Positions 51,572 to 61,663 of a stretch of DNA of 64,000 nt are shown here, in pieces. Numbering within the stretch: the first letter of the stretch is position 1; every line of letters starts with the position of its first letter. The notes under the pieces were generated by a model. That model made no database searches, had not been told where the DNA came from, and saw nothing but the letters and a program-made list of their open reading frames with translations. A program made the position numbers and the translations under genes. Location of the stretch: NCBI GenBank assembly GCA_964017195.1, contig OZ024887.1, positions 66,888,228 through 66,952,227 on the forward strand, read 5' to 3'. The DNA is from Siderastrea radians. Taxonomy: Eukaryota; Cnidaria; Anthozoa; Scleractinia; Rhizangiidae.

Positions 51572-52040
51572 TGTATATCTTTTTGCATAAGGTGCATGTT
51601 ATGCAATAGATAACATTCGCAGAGGTGCAGGTAAAACGATCAGTGATTTTAATCGATCGCTTGGGTCCTGTTATTTTGTCCGCATTGTGAATGAAAGGAC
51701 AAGTGTTGCATTGTTTGCGCGGGCATTTAAAAGTACCTGGTTGATCATCAGATTTAAGTACACTTCTAACTAGAAAGTTCCCTATGTTTTTGTCGCGTTT
51801 GAATGAAATCAATGGGGGTTGTGAAAAGATTCTTCCTGTTTCGTTGTCATTTTGGAGTAACTTAAAGTTCTTTAAAATGAAGTTTTTGGCTGCGAGGTTA
51901 TGTGGATGATAAGTGAGTGTTAATGGAATTCTCTCATTCTTTTCCTTCTGTGTCGTTTGCAGTGCTGACTGTCGATCAATCTGTTGAGCACGGTGTTGAG
52001 CTGTGTTGACAATAGAATCAACTTCAATAGAAGGCCACAG
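51441..52040 (-). pseudogene. Penelope-like element, GIY-YIG endonuclease part
   Basis: The frame is open from about 52040 without an ATG. It reads AQHRAQQIDRQSALQTTQKE, LTYHPHNLAAKNFILK, SFKRDKNIGNFLVRS, then the GIY-YIG region VIYCITCTLCKKIYIGETRR with RLGDRFREHLRDV, ending at 51441. This is the C-terminal part of a Penelope-like retroelement protein (reverse transcriptase plus GIY-YIG). Upstream coding is displaced by a 145-bp duplication and an insertion, so the element is broken. Canonical IYIG and R..E-H residues are present. Confidence 0.75.
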
Positions 52041-52175
52041 ATCGTCATATGTTGACTAGAATGATTAGGGAGATTGAAATGTCGGGCGACTGGTTTGGAT
52101 GCGTCCTTGTCATTTCTTTAACGTCTCGTAGGTGTTCGCGGAAACGGTCCCCTAATCTCCTCCGTGTTTCACCAA
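52031..52175. repeat. 145-bp direct duplication, copy b
   Basis: A copy of 51427-51571 inserted upstream within the same Penelope-like coding region, flanked by repeated 'caacttcaatag' stretches that may mark the junction. Confidence 0.85.
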
Positions 52176-52216
52176 CTTCAATAGAATCAACTTCATCAAC
52201 TTCAAATATATGAATT

Positions 52217-52555
52217 TCATATATTCATAATTTCAGAATCAGGATAGTCACGATTCTTGAAGAAATGACACATTTCCTCTGATTTGTTGGAAGTCTGAAG
52301 TCTACGAAATTGATGAGAGAACGGGATGGAGTTTTTGTCATGGGAAGGATGAGAGGATGAATGCAACAAATAACTGTGGGAATCTGTAGGTTTGTACTGC
52401 ACACTGGTTGATAGACCGTTGCTATTGATTGAGTCTTTGATGTCGAGAAAAGCGATTGAATTTCGTAAATTTTCCAGGTATATTTCAGTGCAAGGTGAAA
52501 GGAGTTGACAGAAGCTATAAAATGATCAAGTTCTTCTCTGCTAGATGAAGTTAGC
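52217..52555 (-). pseudogene. Penelope-like element, reverse transcriptase C-terminal fragment
   Basis: Minus-strand frames carry HFIASVNSFHLALKYTW, then (shifted) SVQYKPTDSHSYLLHSSSHP and SHDKNSIPFSHQF, which is the end of a Penelope-like RT. At least one frameshift; separated from the GIY-YIG part by the inserted 145-bp duplicate. Confidence 0.7.
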
Positions 52556-53606
52556 ATTGCAAACGTCAAACGTTCTCGTTCGTCTTTCCTCCACTCTTTG
52601 GGTCGATGTAACGGTCGTTCTCCTTCTTCATCAACTTCATTCCTCGTTTTATACACCTTGAGGGCCGAGTCGACAAACTCATATCTGAACTTCTTGCTGT
52701 ACCCCGAGTACTGCATCCTAGCTCAGGACCATCTCATCAACATTATTCACTACCCTCTCCCATGGTAATACTGAACTTGCTACAGTTCATTAGAACTCTT
52801 AGGACTTCTTGGGTTAGCACTGTCCTCTTGGTACTCCAGCTTAAGTTAGATCTAGCATTTATGACTACTTTAGAGGCAATGGACTTGGTGTGGAACTCAT
52901 ACATAATCACTCGCGTATAAAACGAGGAATGAAGCTGATCAAGAAGGTGAACGACCGTTACATCGACCCAAAGAGTGGAGGAAAGACGAACGAGAACAAG
53001 AAAAGGTGAGGAAGAAAAACGACTGGTACAAGCGGGGCGGAAACGAGGCGGTCATCTTTGTACCAGCTACACCGAATTCACAGCTACAGAGGAAATATCA
53101 AAAAGAGATAAAACGGCAAGGTTTCAAGATCAAAGAAGTAGAAAAGGCTGGTATTGCAATTAAGAAATTGCTCCAGAAGTCTGATCCGTGTAAACCGCGA
53201 CAGTGTGAAAGAGAAGACTGCCTGGTAAGTAGAACGGGTGGAAAAGGACCGTGTGATAGACAGAGCGTAACATATGAAATCAAATGTACCGAGTGCAACA
53301 ACATCTACGTGGGAGAAACATCAAGAAGCGCGTATACCAGAGGGAAAGAACACGAGAAGTCACTTAGCAATAAGGAAGAGCGATCGACCTTGTGGAAACA
53401 TTGTAAGGAGAAACATAACAATGAAGTGCAGAGATTTCAAATGAATGTTACCGGTCTTTACTATAAGGACGCTATGCTGAGGCAGATATCCGAGGGTGTG
53501 AGGATAGACAAAGTTCCGCGAGACTCCTTATAAATTAACTCTAAGAACGAGTGGAACTTTTTCCAAATTCCGTGCGCGGTAATCCCGCATGGCGGCGCGC
53601 TACTAT
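52556..53606. mobile_element. Second GIY-YIG retroelement fragment with an inverted 5' part
   Basis: The plus strand 52915-53533 encodes RPLHRPKEWRKDERERT, (shift) WYKRGGNEAVIFVPATPNSQ, and a GIY-YIG-like region ECNNIYVGETSRSAYTRGKEH, ending VRIDKVPRDSL. The minus strand 52564-52716 encodes MQYSGYSKKFRYEFVDSALK and RPLHRPKEWRKDERERL, the same N-terminal part inverted, with a spacer of about 200 bp. So the fragment is an inverted repeat around 52716-52915 lying inside the first Penelope-like element. The small frame shift near 53000 and missing RT core show decay. Confidence 0.7.
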
Positions 53607-54225
53607 CAAAGTAGGACTTCTCGTGACGACTAACATGGATTCAAAGAAGACGTGGGCTATTCCAATGGTTTTTACAGGAACATTTTTGCATTTTAGTAGT
53701 TCTTACATGACCAATTTGACAATTTTATGTAGCGTCTGACGAGGCTCGAAGAGCGAAATATATTCCGCAATTTTAACAGTGTTTATACCGTTTTAAAGTT
53801 TTTTAAGTTCGTCGAATGTGGATCAAAGACGGGATGTCTTGTTGTTCTTCTCGTTGTTCAAATACATTCTTAGCCTGGGTGGTCAAAATTTCTCCGAAGC
53901 GATCTAGAGCAGCTTACAACAAAGTTTGATAAAGTCGTGAAGTAACAACGCCATCACAATAGGCAAACTTTCACTCACCAGTTTTTTAAACCCCTTTTAC
54001 GCTAAAAAGTCAAGCCTTTCGTGAAGTTCTAACTTCGCGTCTATAGAGGAAACAATGATATTTTCTATGGTATAAGTAACGTAAAAGGCAAGGTCGCGCA
54101 CGGGCCAGGCCCACACGGCCGGAGCTTAACCCGGTTTCTGTAGCATGAAGCAAGTGAGAGTATTGCAACTGAGAGAGAGTATGGCTAGCAATACTCTCAA
54201 TATTGAGAGTATGGCTATTGAGAGT
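53607..54225. other. Region with no gene seen
   Basis: Sequence following the retroelement fragment. Ends with a short tandem-like stretch 'aatattgagagtatggct/attgagagtatgg' (about 54195-54230). Confidence 0.4.
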
Positions 54226-54227
54226 AT

Positions 54228-54620
54228 GGCGGGGAACAGGGATAGTGCAGTGGTGAGGGCGCTCGCCTCCCACCAATGTGGCCCGGGTTCGATTCCCGGA
54301 CCCGGCGACATATGTAGGCTGAGTTTGTGTTGGTTCTCGACCCTGCTCCGAGGGTTTTTCTCTGGGTACTCCGGTTTTCCTCCCTCAGCAAAAACCGATA
54401 CGCAGCGTATTCGAGCTGGCTGTTGGCTGTGCTGCAAGGTCATGCGTGGAGCGTACAGTCGCTGCCAGCGGCGCCTATATATGCTTTCGGTCCGACCTTG
54501 TCGAGCTGCGTCCTTGCTGTACTTGCGAGGGCGATTAGCGAGACAGTTACTCCCCCGGATGGAATGTTAGTCCGGATGGGACTAGTGCGACGCTAGTCTG
54601 GATGGGATACTAGTTTGGTT
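54228..54620 (+). mobile_element. tRNA-derived SINE
   Basis: GGATAGTGCAGTGGTGAGGG (A box) and GGGTTCGATTCCC (B box) are followed by a body with 'ggttctcgaccctgctccga', 'gggtactccggttttcc' and a tail of 'ggatgggac/tactagt' repeats (54560-54630). The tRNA head plus unrelated body is the SINE pattern. Open frames here are by-products. Confidence 0.75.
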
Positions 54621-54639
54621 GGGATGCTAGTCCATCTTT

Positions 54640-54790
54640 AGGTTTTCTCCAGCAAAATGTCGCCGGTAGCCATTTATACACCTGGGTTGAGAGAGACAAT
54701 GGGGAGTAAAGTTTCTCAAGGCCTCGAACCAAAAACCTTCAGACCTGAAGTCCAACGCGCTAAATGACTGCACCACCTCGCCCTTACTGT
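54640..54790 (-). mobile_element. tRNA-derived SINE (second family)
   Basis: On the minus strand GGGCGAGGTGGTGCAGTCAT (A-box region), TTTTTGGTTCGAGGCC (B box), then 'actttactccccattgtctc' and 'acccaggtgtataaatggct'. Lies tail-to-tail with the preceding SINE. Confidence 0.7.
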
Positions 54791-55916
54791 TTATTATGCT
54801 CTATATACACTGCTATTCAGCAGTATTCCTTTCTGGTGCTGTGTATTATGTTGTTGCTAATTAGCAGTACTTTCCAATATATAACTATTATGCTGTTTTA
54901 CCATGTCTCAATTCCATTTGAGCGGGAGAACGAATGTTATGGAATAACATACGTTCCTGTTTATCCATACTTTCCTGTTCATTATGCTTTGTACAAGGCG
55001 GTTCTAACTTTTAGTCTGTGGATAAGTAGGGGGAGTACCATCCTGGAAGTTTGTTGTCCTGTGCAACCTTAAGTGGCTCTATCTTTTGTGTCTGTTGGGT
55101 GTCCATTTAGATACAAAAGCGATTGAGGAGTGTTTTAAGGGACCGTTACAAAACGAAAAAATGCGAGTAATAATGAAATAGCCAACAGTAGCCCTTCTTG
55201 TGCACTGTCTGGCAACTTCTAGCCGCCTGACAGGTATTTATTTAGCCGAGCGCGAGACACGACCTCGCGCTCTTGTCGCGCCTTTCGCAGTCGGCTAAAT
55301 AAACGCCTATTTTGCAGGCTAAGCAACTTCTTGTTCCTCAAGAGGAAGTATTTTTTTGGAACATTTAAATTTGTCATGACTTAATAAATATTAAAAGTAT
55401 ATATTATGTCATTCGCTTACGGTCTTTTTTCCCCTGAAGATGACTTTTAATGAGTCGGAAACGTTCGGTTTTTTCCTTTTTTAACCTTTTTAGCCGTTGT
55501 AAATATATTATGATATTGAATGTTTGTTTTACCGACGTGTCTCAATTCCGTTTACGCGGGAAAACCAATGTTATGGAATAAAAATCCGATAAGGACGAAT
55601 AAAATAATTTCAGTAAATGTTGCAGAGTGCAGACAACAGTATCACGAAAATTTAATTTTCTCATTGGCAGTTGAAATACGCTCACTCTGTTAACCTTGAA
55701 CTTTAATTTGTCGTTTGCAAAGAGGGACATATTCAGCAATTTTAAAATTGACTTATAAAATTATTAGTAAATTTAAATGCTGTTTTATTAAAGGTAATAA
55801 AGTGTGCTACTCATACAATAGATAGCATTATAGTTTATACGAGCATGCTTTTCGGGTCCTAACTTCATTGACTTTACTGGAATGGAGCTAGAAAGTTGTT
55901 GCAGGTCGAAAAATGT
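54791..55916. other. Repeat-rich region, no gene
   Basis: 'tgtctcaattcc', 'gcggga' and 'aatgttatggaata' occur twice (54905 and 55540), a dispersed direct repeat. A small palindrome 'aggtatttatttagccga'/'tcggctaaataaacgcct' sits at 55229-55311. 'cctgaagatgacttttaatgagtcggaaacgttcgg' (55434-55470) looks like a retroelement terminal motif. Confidence 0.45.
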
Positions 55917-56800
55917 CTATATTTTCAAATTAAAACAGCAAAGTTTTGCCAAAGTTTGCTTAACGGCTACGCAAATATCCCGACGACGCCAGCAATACAC
56001 CAGTGGATTTATTGACGAGTTTAGCAAAACAAGATTGTAGGTGTATATAATAGCTTGGACGTTTGAAGTGTCTTTATGAAATGCAAACGTGACAAGGGAA
56101 ACGGTAGTAGGAAAATAACAAACAATAAATACTAACAGAATAAACATAGTGTTGATAGCTGATTTTATCAATCGGCCCACGTTTAGATGCTCTCCTTGAA
56201 TTTCCATTTGGTCTTGTATTATTTTGTGTTTGGTGGTGACGAACAACTTGATAAATCCTGATCCATGAAAACAAAACAATTCCACTACACAGTATACCAA
56301 CAAAAGATGCTAACCATTTTAGCAGTTGCCACAGCGGTATAATCAGTGATAAAGCTACAGTGATCCATAAACCCAAGACCAGTATTTTAACCCTCTTTTC
56401 CGTGACTATTTCCTGATACCTTAGGTGTAATAATATCGCCAAATATCTGTCTACACTTATCGCCGTTAAGGTTAAAAGAGTAGTCCACTTAAGTAATAGT
56501 TCAAAAGGAAGCTAGCCACGAGAAGTGCGCACGGAGCATCTCCATTGACGATCACCAAAACTTGTAACGTGATGTAAACTGGTTCGCTGATGAGGCCAGC
56601 ACATAAGTCAGAAAGAGCAAGGCCGGAGAGAAGGATTGTAGATGGTGAGCTTCGTAGAGATTGGTTTCTCCAAATCGTCACCAGGATCAAAAAGTTTCCC
56701 AAAGCTGCCGTGATACACAGAAAGATGTTCAAGGTGACGTCTGCTTCGAGTGTTCGTTGAATATGATGAGTTGGTTATATTCGCTTCATATCCATTAGCG
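55917..56800 (-). pseudogene. Class A GPCR pseudogene (56 kb)
   Basis: Pieces in three frames. The N-terminal part reads GYEANITNSSYS, then after a frame change LNIFLCITAALGNFLILVTI (TM1) and LSGLALSDLCAGLISEPVYI (TM2). After another break near 56470-56490 comes LLHLRYQEIVTEKRVKILVL (after TM3), and finally VRHHQTQNN (shifted), NVGRLIKSAINTMFILLVFI (TM6) and NSSINPLVYCWRRRDI (TM7) to 55917. The DRY region is damaged. It resembles the plus-strand pseudogene at 49.9 kb. It lies directly downstream of the intact 57-kb receptor in the same orientation. Confidence 0.85.
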
Positions 56801-57056
56801 CGAGTGGAATAATTGTTTTTAAATTATTGAATTTTCATCTTCCATAGTCATTGCTGAATATTTTGGCCTCATTTCGCTTTTCGGCTAAAACTTTGAACGC
56901 CGCGGCCCTTGTCATTGCATCCAGTTTCTTTGAAGATCATTTGCTTAAAACCGGCTGAGAAAGCTAGAAATTAAATTTTCGACATTCGAATATCTGTGAT
57001 GACTAATTTAAAAGAACAGATACTTCGCCGAAGCGATCCACGGACTGCTCTTACAG

Positions 57057-57965
57057 CTAGACGTTTTCTGTCCTACAGCACCGCCAAATGACTCGCAGAA
57101 CTTTCGTTACTGCCTTGCGAATGTTTTTGTTGTGCCAGCAGTATAAAAAAGGATTTAAGGATGAATTTATTAGAAGCAAAGATGCACCATAGTCTAAAGC
57201 CAACCAGTGTACTCTATTTGGTCCAACTACCTGTATAGTAATCATGAGGCCCAAATAAGGAGCACTGCAGAGTGAAAATACGATCGCAAGTACAAACGTA
57301 TGAACAGCAGTTCTTATATGGTCCGCCATGTTTTGCTGCCCATGCATTTGGGCCTGGATTTGGGTTTTGTGGTGTTGGACAAGACGGAATATTTTTATGT
57401 AAACAAAACAAATTAGAAAACTGCAAATAGACAGAAACACACAAGCAGCGATTAGAAACGCCTGGAAGCTCTTAAGCCAAATACTCGTTAGAAATGCGAA
57501 GCATATCCAGATTGATATAAGTGCAGCCTTTGCTCTTCTCTTTGTAACAATGTCTTGGTATCTAAGATTGAGATGAAGACAAAGGCAGCGATCCAGGCTT
57601 AAAGCAGTCAATGTAGCCACAGATATGCCAGAAAGAAACGACGATGAAACGTTATAAAACATTATAAGAGAGCACACATCCAGATTTTTCGCTATAATTA
57701 GAACATGGAGTACAGTAAAAGCAGGTTGAACTACCACGCCAACTCCAAGATCTGCCACAGCGAGTCCAGACAAAAGGACAATAGAGGAAGACTGCAAAAG
57801 AGGAGTCCGCCACATTGCCACAAGGACAATAATATTCGCAACAGTAGCGATCACCGAAAACACGAAGTGAAGAACTGAGATGGAAACTGTCACAGCAAAT
57901 GCCGAGTTTAAACTGTTAACGTAGTCTTTACAAACATCAGTCATGGCTTGTTTCGTGCCCCTCAT
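57057..57965 (-). CDS. Class A GPCR, intact (302 aa)
   Basis: Rhodopsin-type receptor in one exon: TM1 about 27-51 (VANIIVLVAMW), TM2 with LSGLAVADLGVGVVVQP at 65-81, TM3 with SSSFLSGISVATLTALSLDR ending at 126, TM4 about 147-165, TM5 about 168-192, TM6 with HTFVLAIVFSLCSAPYLGLM (222-241), and TM7 with SSLNPFLYCW (268-277). The canonical NPxxY is present (NPFLY) but DRY reads DRC (125-127), while the frameshifted copy at 37 kb keeps DRY. Short N-terminus and short Cys-containing tail (WRCCRTENV). Two ATGs (residues 1 and 8) are possible starts; residue 8 (MTDVCKDYVNS) aligns with the 37-kb copy. Resembles expanded cnidarian melanocortin/adenosine-receptor-like families; ligand unknown. Confidence 0.9.
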   Translation of the reverse strand: MRGTKQAMTDVCKDYVNSLNSAFAVTVSISVLHFVFSVIATVANIIVLVAMWRTPLLQSSSIVLLSGLAVADLGVGVVVQPAFTVLHVLIIAKNLDVCSLIMFYNVSSSFLSGISVATLTALSLDRCLCLHLNLRYQDIVTKRRAKAALISIWICFAFLTSIWLKSFQAFLIAACVFLSICSFLICFVYIKIFRLVQHHKTQIQAQMHGQQNMADHIRTAVHTFVLAIVFSLCSAPYLGLMITIQVVGPNRVHWLALDYGASLLLINSSLNPFLYCWHNKNIRKAVTKVLRVIWRCCRTENV

Positions 57966-58837
57966 TGGATAGTGTTGACTGAATGTGCTTTTACAATGAC
58001 AGTGACCTCTTTAAACGTCTCGATCAATGTCGCCGGACTGGAACGACTTGACTGACTAGGTTAACAATAATGTATTATGGCCTTTTCCGAACGCTCTGAT
58101 ATTTATGTTTAGTTCCAATGTCGACAAAGACAACTTAATTGCGGGTAAAGAGTAATTTTACACTTTATCCTTTAAAACTGCGCGCCTTTCAGTCTTTTGC
58201 GGCAAATCTTTCGCGTCGGCGGCCGCAACCCTCTGATCAGCATAACAGTAAAAGCAGCAGCCGGTACAGCAGCTGATATCAATAAAGACCCACTTAATAT
58301 GGCGCATTTGAGAATATCACAAGTTTCCTATCTCTGCGCTTGGCCGAATAGAAAACATTTTTCATGTAAACACCGGAGACATTCGGAGGGACTCCGGGAC
58401 GATCAGTCACGTTTATCGAAAACTAATATCTCTACCGGCAATGCTTGTCAGCGTGAGCCGTTACGAACTATAATCTACATACGTTACATGAGAAAAAATA
58501 TATATTTAAAAGGCGATAAAAATGCTTCCTTTAAAAAAAACTTTTCTATTTTGCCATTTACTGGGTAAAAACAGACAATTAATTTCAAGTCGCGGCTTTC
58601 CCATGCGAGCGGCTATCAAAAACACTGCATCTTAGCACCATCTATAAAAACACTAAATTGTTCAACCTGACGGGCTAGGCTTCAAGTGTTTACCAGAAGC
58701 TCTATTCACTAGAATGGTACTCACTTTGATAGGTTATTTTACTTTTGAAAATCAAGTGAAATACCGCCGATTCAGGTTATTTTCGGAAGGTCATCTTGAT
58801 CGTCTGTTTTGCATCATGCAGGACTGGTGGAAACTCT
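57966..58837. other. Region upstream of the 57-kb receptor, conserved with copy 1
   Basis: No gene. Conserved blocks ('acgctctgatattta', 'ccctctgatcagcataacagta', 'cagcagctgat', 'gagccgttacgaact', 'aaaagcgataaaaaatgctt'-like) match 39700-40440 of copy 1. The shared blocks probably include the receptor's regulatory sequence. Confidence 0.5.
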
Positions 58838-59669
58838 CAGCCTAGTCCCTAGGCGTTCTCGGCTCGGTCAAATCTGGACCGTGAGCCGTGACGTCACCGA
58901 GAGAGACTCGCCGAGAACGCCCTAGCAAATATTGCCAGATCCAAATTACGCAGCAGGTAGCTGAAAATTCTTCATAAGAAGGGTTTCTTCATGCATTTGA
59001 AAAAGAAAAAGAAAGTTTGGGCTCAGTGGGGATCAACGAACCCAAATAATAATTTTATGATGAAAATCTGCATTGCAAATTTCAGCGAAGTCTGTACAGG
59101 AAAGAAATTGGAACGGAACGGAAAGCAACGACGAGCAAAATAACAACTGAAAAAGTTGTGCCACAAAGCAAGAGAGGATGAAGGAAGAGAGCGAATCCCC
59201 CATACATGGGCCTCTTCCGATGAAAATTATTTGAAATCTACTTAGTTTGTGACACACCGCGTGTTTATTTTAAGGACGACACCTCATTGGTCAGTTACAA
59301 TGCCGTCATGTAATTTTAGATTGTTGACATGGAAACAACTGATTAAAAGAACCTTCGCAGCCTGGGTGCCAACTAAAAATAAGTTTCAAATAACTATCAT
59401 GGGGCGCGGGGATTCACTCTCTTAGTTCATCCTCTTTTGCACAAAGTTAGAACTTACCGTCGTTTGAAGACACTTCCATGATTGGATTCCATCCACTGGT
59501 GAGCAGCTTTTGCAAAATATTAGGCGTTGAAACTAGTAATCTAACCAGGGGTTTTTTCGTTATAAAATCAGGGGTATTTCGGCAATATCTGCTCGGCGTT
59601 CTCTCGCCCACCCCTTCCCAGACCTCGCGCGGACCACGGGGCAAGAGAGAACGCCTAGGGACTAGGCTG
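58838..59669. mobile_element. Inverted-repeat element of 832 bp with 9-bp target duplication
   Basis: CAGCCTAGTCCCTAGGCGTT at the left is mirrored at the right end (...CGCCTAGGGACTAGGCTG). Flanks GGAAACTCT at 58829-58837 and 59670-59678. A 9-bp duplication is usual for Mutator-like elements; that assignment is tentative. No transposase ORF. It interrupts copy 2 only. Confidence 0.7.
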
Positions 59670-60016
59670 GGAAACTCTCTCTTTACCCCGCCGCACATGC
59701 GTGGAAAGAGTTAAGCAAACTGCCTGTCGTGTGCAGCGTGCTTTACACAAGGTGTAGTCCCAGGACACGAGATCTAGAAGAAACTGGAGATACTGAAAAT
59801 AAGTTAGGCAAGACCAGTGACCGCTGTGGCACTACATTTAAAATAAAGTGGCTGTAAATTTTGGCTCAGCAAAACAAATGGACTGAACATTTTTTTCGGT
59901 TGATTGTACACCACTGTTTTTAGTTGGGGTATTTTCCTTAGGCTATCACCTAGTCTAGTCTGAAGCCAAGAAAGCAAACGCATCAGGAAGTTGAAGAAAG
60001 TCAACCAGACAAAAAA

Positions 60017-60019
60017 ATG

Positions 60020-60068
<49 letters not shown>

Positions 60069-60075
60069 TAAAAAA
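60017..60075. repeat. (AAT)n microsatellite
   Basis: About 15 tandem AAT/ATA units followed by 'aaaaataaaaaac'. Open frames rich in Tyr or Leu across it are artefacts. Confidence 0.95.
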
Positions 60076-60279
60076 CAGCAGCACCAACAACAAAAAACAA
60101 AAGCTGTCGCCCTAGCATCCAGCATGGTTGCCATTTTTATTGCTATGGTCATGGTCATCCGGTCAGCCGGTCAGCTGAGCTGACGGGTTCACCCCTCCCT
60201 CCTGGGGACCTTTAGATAAGTCCACAAAGTCACAATGTGGAAAACCGTCGCTGGACAGTCCAACTCACATGACAAATGC

Positions 60280-61655
60280 CAATCAACCACTGTACGGATC
60301 GCTTGGGATTTAGCAAAGTCGCGAAAGGCGCAATAGAAGGTTTGTTTCGGGGATTTGAAAGCTCGTTAAGTAATTTTTTTTAAATAGGCACTTGGCACCG
60401 ATACATTATAATAGGTTTATTTTGCACTTACAAGATCTTTATCAGCACTGATCTAAGTTTCATTTTCCAGAAAAATACAGTACCAATGCAGTCGAACTAA
60501 TCTACGCAGAAACTGTAGAATGAAGAATGAGAGGTTTTTTGGGAACTGGCTAAACGTAAGCTCAAGTATGTTTTGAAAAGTGCTAGAGTTTTCGGAATTT
60601 TTTTTTCTCGCGATCGCAACGCTTGGTTTTCTCGAAAATCTCGAAAAAGTTCAGTAAACTCAGTACGGTAGACGTCTCTGTCGTCACTTTTGAAATTAAA
60701 ATTATCTGTGTCATTGCCCATTATGGTAGCTTTTGCTGCCAAGCCCTGAAACAGAGAATAAGGACGGCCTGTTGTAGCAAATGCATGAATGTATTTTCAG
60801 AAAACTAAGCCTAGGACACTGTTTAGAAAAGAAAGCGGTCTCGATAACTGGATCGGCTCGGGGTAGCTCTTAATTGAAAACAGTAGGAGAGCGCGGTCTT
60901 CTTGGAATCGCTATTTACTTACGTCTAGAGCGTTTTGCTTTTTCCGACCTATCAGCAATTGAAAATGAAAATCGTATTGCTCTGCAGTTCTCCGATGCGC
61001 GTTTTGGCCGATAAAAAATGCACACACAAACGTCAAACAACTTGGAGGAGTTTATGTATCGCTTTCATAGTCGGTACCACGACCGATCAAGTTTATCTTA
61101 AAAGATTCGTTTCTGTTTTTGATTAATTTTCATAAGGAAATGTAAATTCCAACCAAACTTTTAGGCTTCATTAAAATAAAATTGCCACTGACGATCTGTT
61201 GATTCGCTCGGGAAGGTCTACAAACGGGCGAAACACCTTGGAAAACGCCATTCGCTTTGGGGCCGATTTCTTCGATAATTGGGAGTGCCTCAGAAATATG
61301 GATACTCGAAATATCGTTGATTTCGATTCCATTCGATTCTGCTCACGTGACCATTTATAAGCAAAGTTGCATATATACTTCACGCCTAGTTTGAAATAGG
61401 CTGTTTCAGGCTCCCAGGTGGTAAGGAAAGCGTGAACCGCCCCCTTTTCTCCCCAGATCCCGCACGTCTTATTTTCGCGTTCCCTTTCTAACATTCGCGC
61501 GGCCCTACTATCTGAAAGCCTGGAACAGGCTAAGTTTGAAAAAGTGGAATGTTCAATTGTTGACAGCTCCTCGTTACCTGGCCCCGAACACTCCTAGTCT
61601 GTTCCTTCTAGACATTAGTAACTGGTCAGCGGCTACTGCCAGAATAATATAACAC
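60280..61655. other. Rest of duplication copy 2 and spacer, no gene
   Basis: Homologous to 41235-41860 up to about 61160, then unique AT-rich sequence. No ORF with a recognisable motif. Confidence 0.4.
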
Positions 61656-61663
61656 GAGAGAAC

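Larger units (their letters stand above)
56740..61160. repeat. Segmental duplication, copy 2 (direct orientation)
   Basis: Matches 36650-41860 in order. It lacks the roughly 1.7 kb present upstream of the receptor in copy 1 and has its own insertion (58838-59669). Confidence 0.75.

Noticed and set aside
59804..60158. Tyr- or Leu-rich open frames
   Set aside because: Caused by the (AAT)n microsatellite.
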